This document shows, piece by piece, positions 8,443 through 15,031 of a DNA stretch of 64,000 bases. The first letter of the stretch is position 1. Each line of letters opens with the position of its first letter. The notes under the pieces were generated by a model. The model had not been told where the DNA came from. It ran no database searches and was given only the letters and a program-made list of their open reading frames with translations. A program made the position numbers and the translations under genes. The stretch covers positions 1-64,000 of IMG/VR virus record IMGVR_UViG_3300021478_000001; one strand, 5' to 3'. Source of the DNA: a virus.

Positions 8443-9359
8443 GTTGCATCTTCCCATCGGTACTTCTGTTTTGGCATCTTATCTTCGAAGTTGGCTTGAT
8501 GCCATTTCGAGTATTCGCACAAGCAATTTTGAATATCTTGGGCATGTGGTTGTGGCATCTGCTCGGCCTTGAACATCGGCAATAGTTTTTCTCGCAGCCT
8601 CCCTAGTTCTAGGCGGAATTCATCCTCTTTCCAAACATCCTTGCGATTGCGGCCGCAAACATAATTTAATCCTCTTTTTGAACCGGGTCCACTGGCAGCA
8701 AACGTATGCCAGTCTGATGCTTGACGAAGAGGCTCGTGGTATTTTATATCAGCAATCACTTGTGCGGTCATGAAGCTGCCAAATCCTTGCATGCTGCCAA
8801 GCAATATGTGAAATGAGTTGAGTGTGTCACCTGCCTTTGGTCGCAGTCTTTCTCGTGCTTTCCACAATGGTTCAATCACTTCATGTGCTAGATAAGCAAC
8901 TTTTGGAATATGAAAAGAGTCTTTTGTTAAATAATCCATGTTATCAACACTCGTTCCGGCAGTTGATACCATGTAGGCACCATTAAAGATCTTGCCGCCA
9001 GTCTTATAATAGCGACCAAGCAATCGTAGAAAAGTTGTTTTGTTGAACGGCACTGGATAGCCAACTATTTCTAAACTTTCAGGTAGATTGAGTATACGGG
9101 CAACGCACATGGCGAACCATAGTTCCGGATCATTGCTGTGCGGATTGCGCCAATTTTCTCTGATCCAAACAGTAACCTTGTCATCTTCGCGGTAGATGTT
9201 GCAGAAGCGATAACCACTAAGAATAGGATCATTCGTCCATGGTGGTCTATCACCGGCTTGGCGGCGCATGTAAATCATGTATCGTTCATGAGCGAACGCG
9301 AATATACGTTCTACTGGATCCTTGATGTTTTTGATCATACGCTCTTTAGGATCTTTCAT
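8439..9359 (-). CDS. aGPT-Pplase-like DNA-base modification enzyme
   Basis: 306 aa from the ATG at 9359 (GGAGG about 10 nt upstream; an ATG at 9407 lacks one). The N-terminal region matches my memory of alpha-glutamyl/putrescinyl-thymine pyrophosphorylases and the 5-hmdU DNA kinase helical domain: a helix ending in ERY-x4-RR, the block PPWTNDPIL (residues 39-47), then YRFCNIYREDDKVT (50-63). In phages such as phiW-14, SP10, ViI and M6 these enzymes replace the (pyro)phosphate on 5-hydroxymethyluracil in DNA with an amine or amino acid. The ThyA homologue and P-loop kinase needed upstream are encoded 3.5-5 kb downstream in the same operon. The nucleophile cannot be read from sequence. Confidence 0.78.
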   Translation of the reverse strand: MKDPKERMIKNIKDPVERIFAFAHERYMIYMRRQAGDRPPWTNDPILSGYRFCNIYREDDKVTVWIRENWRNPHSNDPELWFAMCVARILNLPESLEIVGYPVPFNKTTFLRLLGRYYKTGGKIFNGAYMVSTAGTSVDNMDYLTKDSFHIPKVAYLAHEVIEPLWKARERLRPKAGDTLNSFHILLGSMQGFGSFMTAQVIADIKYHEPLRQASDWHTFAASGPGSKRGLNYVCGRNRKDVWKEDEFRLELGRLREKLLPMFKAEQMPQPHAQDIQNCLCEYSKWHQANFEDKMPKQKYRWEDAT

Positions 9360-9588
9360 GTTTGTGTTCCTCCTCGACGATTTCTCCAGTTTCTCTATCA
9401 AACTCATAAGCTACACCTTGCACTATATCACCCGCTACTAACGGCTTGCCTTTGCGCTTTAGTTCTATGACTCGTACATCATTGATCGTGACAGGACCGG
9501 TGTTGGTTTCTTTCGCAACGAAACCAATCCAATTTGTACGCATCCCTTCGATGATAGTATCTAGATCATTTTTGTCTTTCGACATCAT
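9346..9588 (-). CDS. Hypothetical protein (80 aa)
   Basis: Function unknown; beta-rich with an acidic C-terminal tail (EIVEEEH). I choose the ATG at 9588, which overlaps the HD-domain stop (ATGA), over 9600. It overlaps the start of the aGPT-Pplase-like gene by 14 nt, so the two are probably translationally coupled. Confidence 0.58.
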   Translation of the reverse strand: MMSKDKNDLDTIIEGMRTNWIGFVAKETNTGPVTINDVRVIELKRKGKPLVAGDIVQGVAYEFDRETGEIVEEEHKHERS

Positions 9589-10094
9589 GGTGCGCCCCAT
9601 CGTGATAGATATTTGAACACAGCCATGCCATCCTCCGATGACAGACCTAACTTTTCCAGCGCGGCAAACGTGTCTGCTATGATAGGATGAGCGAACTGGT
9701 TTCCCATCAATAGTTCCACGCGGCCGAATTCATGCATGTCTATCAGGTCGCATGCCTTGGCGCGCAGCTTTTCTTGGCCAGAAATATCAGGAAACACTCC
9801 TCCCATATTCTTGACAGCTTCTGTTTCTAGTGTGTTTATCGTATGCTTCAGGATGTCATTGTTAGCTTTGACTGGGAATGGGAGATCACCAGTCACCAAT
9901 TCACCGGCGTCGTGCCAGATAAAGTAAGTAGTAATGTAGGCGTTCGGTGGTCCCCAGATTTCATCCCAGATACGCAAGCATTGCCAAGTGTGTTCACCTA
10001 CAGTTTGACGTTGATGCGTCATCCAAGTGTGGTAACGCATAACGCTTCCGGCATAGCGAGGATTGTGCAGCACATCGTTGCGTTTCAAGTTCAT
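9585..10094 (-). CDS. HD-domain phosphohydrolase, YfbR-like 5'-nucleotidase
   Basis: 169 aa. HD metal-binding residues are visible: H35 (GEHTW), H61-D62 with E65 (WHDAGE), followed by TGD-x-P-x-P-x-K, the arrangement of YfbR-type 5'-deoxynucleotidases. Such enzymes dephosphorylate dNMPs and tune nucleotide pools, which fits a phage altering its pyrimidines. I place the start at the ATG at 10094 (GAGG upstream) and not 10133. A distal acidic residue (D in LIDMHEFG) completes the site. Confidence 0.82.
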   Translation of the reverse strand: MNLKRNDVLHNPRYAGSVMRYHTWMTHQRQTVGEHTWQCLRIWDEIWGPPNAYITTYFIWHDAGELVTGDLPFPVKANNDILKHTINTLETEAVKNMGGVFPDISGQEKLRAKACDLIDMHEFGRVELLMGNQFAHPIIADTFAALEKLGLSSEDGMAVFKYLSRWGAP

Positions 10095-10104
10095 ATGGGC
10101 GCCT

Positions 10105-10248
10105 CTACATTTTATGAGATGCAACAGCAACAATGCAACCAGCTAGTCCCAGCGAAACGAAAACAGCCCAAGCGTCTTGCCACCAGAACCAAAGAAATAG
10201 CAAGCAGATGCCAAGTCCAAAATGGAATAAGCCAAGAAATAATTTCAC
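10105..10248 (-). CDS. Small membrane protein, GTG start (47 aa)
   Basis: Found by reading the minus strand between its neighbours. A GTG at 10246-10248 is preceded by GAGGT 6-7 nt upstream, giving a 47-residue protein with two hydrophobic stretches (about residues 3-23 and 27-43) separated by a polar turn, ending in HKM. Likely an inner-membrane protein. No function can be assigned. Confidence 0.55.
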   Translation of the reverse strand: MKLFLGLFHFGLGICLLFLWFWWQDAWAVFVSLGLAGCIVAVASHKM

Positions 10249-10261
10249 AGTCGTACCTCTT

Positions 10262-10600
10262 TTAACAAATTACTGTGATTGGATCAAGCTTTATGTAGTG
10301 TGGATCTAGCTCGTGAAAAGCGATATTAAAGTTGATCGTTATTTTCTCATCCTTCTTGAATGCTTGTTGTATTATAAAATCCATGGCTTGCTGCAATGTT
10401 CGCCATGGTTTGTCATAGGTGCCAAGTTGTGGAAGATCAACTGGATAAGATTGATCAATATAAAAATCATAACCACCTATATACAAAGTGGTTAGGTTCC
10501 GTCCTGATAAGATCAATAATGCTCGCACCGGCATCAAGGATGCATACGGCACTATCGCAGGTGCAGCCAGAGCAAACAGTGTAGAGCGGCGCGTCAACAT
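10262..10600 (-). CDS. Exported protein with Tat-like signal peptide (112 aa)
   Basis: Starting at the ATG at 10600 (AAGGAAG upstream), the protein opens with MLTRRSTLFALAAPAIV, a twin-arginine (R4-R5) plus hydrophobic stretch resembling a Tat signal peptide. The mature part has a Tyr/Asp/Pro-rich segment resembling the first turn of beta-helix proteins (DKPWRTLQQAMDFI). It may be exported by the host or may be a virion component. It overlaps the preceding gene by 7 nt. Confidence 0.55.
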   Translation of the reverse strand: MLTRRSTLFALAAPAIVPYASLMPVRALLILSGRNLTTLYIGGYDFYIDQSYPVDLPQLGTYDKPWRTLQQAMDFIIQQAFKKDEKITINFNIAFHELDPHYIKLDPITVIC

Positions 10601-10782
10601 TTCACATTCTTCCTTCGTTGGTGTTCTTCTATCACGGCATTTTCTACATGACAATACAGTTCATGTTCAAAGATTGGATCATAACAACCATGTTGTTCTA
10701 TGTATTCCACCATCGCCAGCACTGTTTCATACGGTACATTTAATTTCTGTGCGATAGCAAAGTACGGATATGACTGTGACAT
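10594..10782 (-). CDS. Hypothetical protein (62 aa)
   Basis: Function unknown. Helical, with an early segment (AIAQKLNVPYETVLAMVEYIEQ) of helix-turn-helix-like appearance that could be a small DNA-binding protein; this is weak. GGAG lies about 10 nt upstream of the ATG at 10782. Confidence 0.58.
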   Translation of the reverse strand: MSQSYPYFAIAQKLNVPYETVLAMVEYIEQHGCYDPIFEHELYCHVENAVIEEHQRRKNVKC

Positions 10783-10785
10783 CTT

Positions 10786-10923
10786 TTAAGGACTCCACAT
10801 CATCACGGCGTAAACAATGGCAGCTACTAGCACAGCCAAGAAAAGTTGGAACACGCCTAGACGACCTGCCGCCGCCAAGGCTCCAATCGTCAATATGATT
10901 AGAGCCATTAGCAACGGTTCCAT
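10786..10923 (-). CDS. Small membrane protein (45 aa)
   Basis: The ATG at 10921-10923 overlaps the stop of the upstream 301-aa gene as TAATG, a coupling signal. The product is almost entirely hydrophobic with two predicted membrane spans (about residues 3-19 and 22-41) separated by an Arg, and ends WSP. No function assigned. Confidence 0.55.
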   Translation of the reverse strand: MEPLLMALIILTIGALAAAGRLGVFQLFLAVLVAAIVYAVMMWSP

Positions 10924-11828
10924 TAGTATGGGATTTTGTCTGGATCCCCGGCAGCATCAGCACGGTCGGCTTCATCTATGCCCGCATCTTCAGGCGCTTC
11001 CATCTTTCGGCCACTTCGGAAAGCTTCAGCCAGTGCTTGGCCCATCATGTAGGCTCTGTTAGGATCATTGCCTACAATCTTTAATCCTTCCCGATGAGGT
11101 TTTTCGGGAAAGCCACTCAGATAGAACATTGGTTCACCCACATCTATGGTATACCATTGTCCTTGATTGTTGCTCTGCATGATTGTAGTGAGATGATACA
11201 GATGGCTCCATGCTGGCCATATATTGCTGTTGTTGGTGTTGCTTCCTCCTCGCACGCGGCGTTGCAGACTGGTACGCTTGGTCATCCAGGATCTGCTGAC
11301 TTTGTGCCCGGTGCTTTTAAAAGGAATGACATAAGGATATGGATTCCCATCGTGCCACACAAAGCCCGCTTCGTATCGTGTGTCCACACAATCATTTCCA
11401 GTATCTGGAAAATAATAGCGTGGTCTGTTCTTTACCTTGTCGTCACGCGTCGCACCCTCTGGCAGCTTGCCACCATTGTAGTCGTAGCTGGCAATGAAGC
11501 CGCCACCTTGCGCTCGTGGGATCCATTCGGTCCACTTCTGGTACATCACACACGGTTGAAAATCGATGCCGACTTTTCCCTGTATGATAGGAACATGGAA
11601 ATTCTTGAGCCAGAAATCCCCGCTCCTCGCGTTTTCCATATGTGCTGGCCCGTCCAGAACCTGTGGACTCAATGGTTGCAGTACATAGATAAGAGGTACT
11701 AGATTATCAGCAGCATCAGTGCTGACGCCTTTCCCCATGTCTTCGTCAAGAGCGCGCAGAACTTCTTCGCTGACTGGAATTTCTTTTTCCAGTTCTGTGC
11801 CAGCAGTAGTCGCGGGGGCTTTAGCCAT
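10923..11828 (-). CDS. Replication-region protein with primase-shared peptide (301 aa)
   Basis: Not firmly recognised. The body (LIYVLQPLSPQV, then FWL, then FQPC and WTEWIPR, then Gly-rich and aromatic segments) is a pattern I associate with widespread phage proteins of the replication/recombination block. A ssDNA-binding role would fit, but I see no canonical OB-fold signature. Residues 20-35 match 15 of 16 residues of a peptide in the phage primase-helicase, suggesting a common partner. The C-terminal end is acidic (EDAGIDEADRADAAGD), as in many SSB-like proteins. Confidence 0.62.
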   Translation of the reverse strand: MAKAPATTAGTELEKEIPVSEEVLRALDEDMGKGVSTDAADNLVPLIYVLQPLSPQVLDGPAHMENARSGDFWLKNFHVPIIQGKVGIDFQPCVMYQKWTEWIPRAQGGGFIASYDYNGGKLPEGATRDDKVKNRPRYYFPDTGNDCVDTRYEAGFVWHDGNPYPYVIPFKSTGHKVSRSWMTKRTSLQRRVRGGSNTNNSNIWPAWSHLYHLTTIMQSNNQGQWYTIDVGEPMFYLSGFPEKPHREGLKIVGNDPNRAYMMGQALAEAFRSGRKMEAPEDAGIDEADRADAAGDPDKIPY

Positions 11829-12449
11829 TTATTTCTCCTTCACTGGATTGAGCTTGACCATCTTGCTTACTGTAGCACCCAAGATGGTCAGATCTTTGTC
11901 GCTGAGCGGCTTGCCATCTTGAAAGCGTTCCTTCACCACGGCTGTCAAAGTTTTCCATGGCACCGTTTCTTCTATTGTTGGAACGACCCCAAGTTTAGTT
12001 AATGCTGCCAATACTTTTTTCAGCAGTTTGTCTTGTCCTAGTCCTAGTTCTATAGTCAAGGTGGTTTTGATGATGTCTCCCAGCTTGTGCTTGCGCACCC
12101 ATTGCAGCGCCGCTTTGCGCTGACTGGATGGCCAATCACTTTTGATCACTGCATGATAATGGTCATTCAGCTTGGCCTCATATGCTGGCAAGTTTCCTTG
12201 TGCAGCAATTTCCAAACGATTGAGACCTACCTGCATGAACATGGTGGGCAAAGCGTCAAAGATCAAGTTGCGCTTCGTCTGGTTTAGTTCGCTGATATGG
12301 TTTTCCAAATCAGCTATCTTGAATTCTATGTCGCGAACCTCCCTGATTTTATCACGTATGAATTCCAGCTTGTCGGCTGGCGGTTTGGTCGCCATGTCCT
12401 TTTCTATCTGCTCCAACAAAGCAGCGTTTGATGTTTTCTGTTCCATCAT
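11829..12449 (-). CDS. Hypothetical coiled-coil protein (206 aa)
   Basis: Residues about 1-65 are charged and heptad-like, consistent with a coiled coil. The middle contains an aromatic/basic segment (KSDWPSSQRKAALQWVRKH), and the rest is helical. It is co-transcribed with and one base upstream of the 301-aa protein, so it probably shares its replication or recombination role. No family identified. Confidence 0.65.
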   Translation of the reverse strand: MMEQKTSNAALLEQIEKDMATKPPADKLEFIRDKIREVRDIEFKIADLENHISELNQTKRNLIFDALPTMFMQVGLNRLEIAAQGNLPAYEAKLNDHYHAVIKSDWPSSQRKAALQWVRKHKLGDIIKTTLTIELGLGQDKLLKKVLAALTKLGVVPTIEETVPWKTLTAVVKERFQDGKPLSDKDLTILGATVSKMVKLNPVKEK

Positions 12450-12622
12450 GCTGCACTCTGTGGATCTTCAAACCAGGAACAGAATTCTTCCAAGGCTATT
12501 TCCCAGCGGCTGTCTTGCTTGGCCACCTCCGTTATCGTTTTTCTTTTAGCTTTCCAGTTGCCTTCTTCATCAATAACTTCTCTGATGAGTGTGAACAGCT
12601 GTTCGATCTTTTGGTTAGTCAC
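12446..12622 (-). CDS. Hypothetical small protein, GTG start (58 aa)
   Basis: I place the start at a GTG at 12620-12622, preceded by AGAGGAG and overlapping the upstream stop (GTGA). An upstream ATG at 12691 would bury half of the neighbouring gene. The product is helical and charged (KIEQLFTLIREVIDEEG) with a Trp/Phe-rich C-terminus. Function unknown. Confidence 0.58.
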   Translation of the reverse strand: MTNQKIEQLFTLIREVIDEEGNWKAKRKTITEVAKQDSRWEIALEEFCSWFEDPQSAA

Positions 12623-12816
12623 TTTTGCTTCTCCTCTTGTATTAAATAAGAATGGTTGAGTAGAATCAGCTCTCCATGTTCTTCTGGCCAATCCACTGTC
12701 AACCGATTTCTTTGCTGGTATACATAGCGATTGCCGAAGACTGCGCCATCAAAGCTAGAGCTGAGCAACACGTAGCCTTGTCGTTGAAGCCACCACATTG
12801 CTAATCGGGTAATCAT
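12619..12816 (-). CDS. Hypothetical small protein (65 aa)
   Basis: ATG at 12816 with GAGG about 8 nt upstream is preferred to the ATG at 12840. An N-terminal amphipathic Trp/Leu-rich helix is followed by a beta-rich segment. Function unknown; coupled to the next gene by GTGA. Confidence 0.55.
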   Translation of the reverse strand: MITRLAMWWLQRQGYVLLSSSFDGAVFGNRYVYQQRNRLTVDWPEEHGELILLNHSYLIQEEKQK

Positions 12817-12862
12817 CTGGCTACCTCTAGCATAGCACATCCGTTACTGTTAGCAACTTCTT

Positions 12863-14488
12863 TTAGTTGGATTTGGGCTTGAATGTTTTTAGTTCCTCAG
12901 TCCTGAGTGGTTTCCCATCTATGATCGATCGCATATAACGCCCTATTTCACCTTCCCCGACTATATCATCCTTATCCATTTTCTTGGCCCAGAACTCATC
13001 GGAAACTCCAACGTCCATTTCCTCCATCATGGCGTGGTCTTTTCCAGGCACAGTTATTTTCACTTGATATCCAGCCCATGTAAATTCTCGCACACCACGA
13101 AAATGCAGCTTGGTCACGGTGCCATCACTGCGCACATGCGGCCGCACCATATGGAACACTTTCTTGCGCACCCCATGTTCTGTTAGTTGATAATCCCGAT
13201 CTTGAAAGAAATAGCTCATGCGTCGTGGGTCAAGAGAGAACAAGGCATGCTGCCCTTTTTTGTTTATCACCGAGACACGGACCATGGAAAAGGCGGCATA
13301 CTCCAAGTGTTCTACCAAGCCACAGAACAAATTGTTCAACAGCTTCCTGCTGCTGGTATGGTGCAACTTGGCCCAATCGTCGGCATGGTGCGGCAGTTTC
13401 CAGGCGCGTTGTGGTATATGGTTCAATCCATATTTCTTGCTGTAGATGGGAAACATCTCTGTTGATATCGTGCGAAGTATTTCCACCTTGCCGTCAGCGC
13501 TTATGAAGATAGGATATTCTTCAGGCACTCCGTATTTCATTTTCTTTTCTTCAGGCTTATCCCACCACACGGTCATTTTGTAAACATCACCGCCATTCTT
13601 AGGCTGTACTTCCGGGGGTGCTTCGTGGTCCTGATATTTGACGAAGTACATGAACTTGGGAATCCATGTTCTATACTTATCCTTCTGTGGATCTTTGCGA
13701 TATTCACCACGTTCTATCTTTTCTATTTCTGGACTGGTGCCATAGGCCACGCATCCAAATGCTGGACGATGACGCAGGAACCACGATGATGGCTCGGCAA
13801 ATTTTCTGTATTCATTTTTAGGATGTTCTTTTTCTGGATCCCAGGTATCGGGAACGGCGAGATACGGCAGCAACATGGCACCAACATGAGTATAGAATTC
13901 GTAAGCGCCTTTGTCGTGCCTGCGCATCCGTTCTAGATAAACGTAGTAGCGTTCCAATTGGTCAAGCACAGTATCACGGAAATTAAACTCTCCAAATAAT
14001 TCATGTGGATCATACAGCACTTCTGTCTTGCGATCGCTGTGATGTTTATCAACTAGATATTTGTCAGCTATACTGAAATGATTACCATCATCAGTGTATT
14101 GAAGTTCTGGTTGTTTGACTTTCGGCTTGGGATTTCCTATGCGCTCTATCGGAGTTGGTGGCGTGCCCTGTGGCACCACGAACCTATCAAACTTGCGTCG
14201 TCGTCGTTCATAAATACGCGCCTCCTTGCTCATACCTCTCCGAGTGGCGCGATTGGGTTTGAACTCTGGTTGTTCTGGTTGTTCATCCTTCTGGCGATCC
14301 TGCGTCCAGCACTGGCCACATATATGCCCTTCATTCTCTGTGCCAAGAAGCACTGGATCTATCTGGTTGATTCCACAACGTGGGCACAGTTTTTTCTCGG
14401 CATCTTCTTTGGGTTCAGATGCTTGTGCTTTCTTCCATTTGAGTTTGGATACCAGTGAGCGAAACTTTTGCAGCAGATTGCGCCACAT
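12863..14488 (-). CDS. Large phage protein of unknown function with zinc knuckle (541 aa)
   Basis: Not recognised. From the ATG at 14488 (GGGGAGGA upstream) the protein has a basic N-terminus, a four-Cys zinc knuckle (CPRC and CGQC, about residues 35-60), a long Arg/Lys-rich and Pro-rich linker, and an approximately 350-residue globular part rich in Tyr/Trp/His with many charged residues. There are no nucleotide-binding motifs. Its place between zinc-ribbon genes and the replication proteins suggests an early or middle function on nucleic acid. Confidence 0.7.
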   Translation of the reverse strand: MWRNLLQKFRSLVSKLKWKKAQASEPKEDAEKKLCPRCGINQIDPVLLGTENEGHICGQCWTQDRQKDEQPEQPEFKPNRATRRGMSKEARIYERRRRKFDRFVVPQGTPPTPIERIGNPKPKVKQPELQYTDDGNHFSIADKYLVDKHHSDRKTEVLYDPHELFGEFNFRDTVLDQLERYYVYLERMRRHDKGAYEFYTHVGAMLLPYLAVPDTWDPEKEHPKNEYRKFAEPSSWFLRHRPAFGCVAYGTSPEIEKIERGEYRKDPQKDKYRTWIPKFMYFVKYQDHEAPPEVQPKNGGDVYKMTVWWDKPEEKKMKYGVPEEYPIFISADGKVEILRTISTEMFPIYSKKYGLNHIPQRAWKLPHHADDWAKLHHTSSRKLLNNLFCGLVEHLEYAAFSMVRVSVINKKGQHALFSLDPRRMSYFFQDRDYQLTEHGVRKKVFHMVRPHVRSDGTVTKLHFRGVREFTWAGYQVKITVPGKDHAMMEEMDVGVSDEFWAKKMDKDDIVGEGEIGRYMRSIIDGKPLRTEELKTFKPKSN

Positions 14489-14489
14489 C

Positions 14490-14699
14490 TTAGTCCTCCC
14501 CATAGCTCCTAGGAAATCTGCAATTATTGCAGCGATGTCTCCAATCTCCATGCGCTTTATCAAGGGGTGGTAGAGCAGTCCATCCCTCGCTACGCAGTTT
14601 CTCTATGGCTTCATGAAAGTCAGCAGTTTCAGAAGCTAGAATTTCTTGGCAGGTATCACACTCAAACTCTATTTTGCCTTTGATCCTATGGAGGGTCAC
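14490..14699 (-). CDS. Small zinc-ribbon protein, GTG start (69 aa)
   Basis: Knuckles CDTC and CNNC flank a helical spacer with TADFHEAI and a Trp. The spacing pattern matches the 62-aa protein at 5058-5246, so they look like diverged paralogues. The start is a GTG at 14697-14699 with AGGAGG 7-8 nt upstream. The stop is one base from the start of the large zinc-knuckle protein downstream. Confidence 0.62.
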   Translation of the reverse strand: MTLHRIKGKIEFECDTCQEILASETADFHEAIEKLRSEGWTALPPLDKAHGDWRHRCNNCRFPRSYGED

Positions 14700-14841
14700 A
14701 TCAGTCCTCCTATATATTGTCCCCTAGCTCTGCGTTGGCGACACCAGCCAGAGCTGAACGGTATGTGGAATACCGCAGAGGTCGGGGCAGCCTCTGTATC
14801 GGCGGCACCAGAGTGTCGTTCCAGACGCCGCGATCCGAATT

Positions 14842-15015
14842 CTATAGTCGCCCCATCAACAGCAGCACTACAACTACAATTAGGATGATGCCTAGGACAC
14901 CGATGCCTCCGTGTCCAAAACCATATCCATATCCTCCTACATAGTTCCCGCCGAAACCACCGCCTAGCAGGAGCACGATAAGGATGATGACTAAAACTAT
15001 GCCGAGTGTGGACAT
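14842..15015 (-). CDS. DUF3309-like small membrane protein (57 aa)
   Basis: Two short hydrophobic Val/Leu/Ile helices (residues about 3-18 and 40-54) are joined by a Gly/Tyr-rich loop, and the protein ends GRL. That layout is typical of DUF3309 proteins, small membrane proteins common in Alphaproteobacteria and their phages. AGGAGAA lies 6 nt upstream of the ATG at 15015. The stop is followed by 142 nt without a supported gene (14700-14841), although the frame stays open past the TAG. Confidence 0.68.
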   Translation of the reverse strand: MSTLGIVLVIILIVLLLGGGFGGNYVGGYGYGFGHGGIGVLGIILIVVVVLLLMGRL

Positions 15016-15031
15016 TAGAGTTCTCCTGTTG

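Noticed and set aside
14707-14841. In-frame extension after the DUF3309-like stop
   Set aside because: The frame stays open for 44 codons after the TAG, but it has no start with a ribosome site and no known read-through context; mention only.
14717-14944. Rightward open frame opposite the DUF3309-like gene
   Set aside because: Opposite orientation to all neighbours, no ribosome site, and covers a well-supported gene on the other strand.
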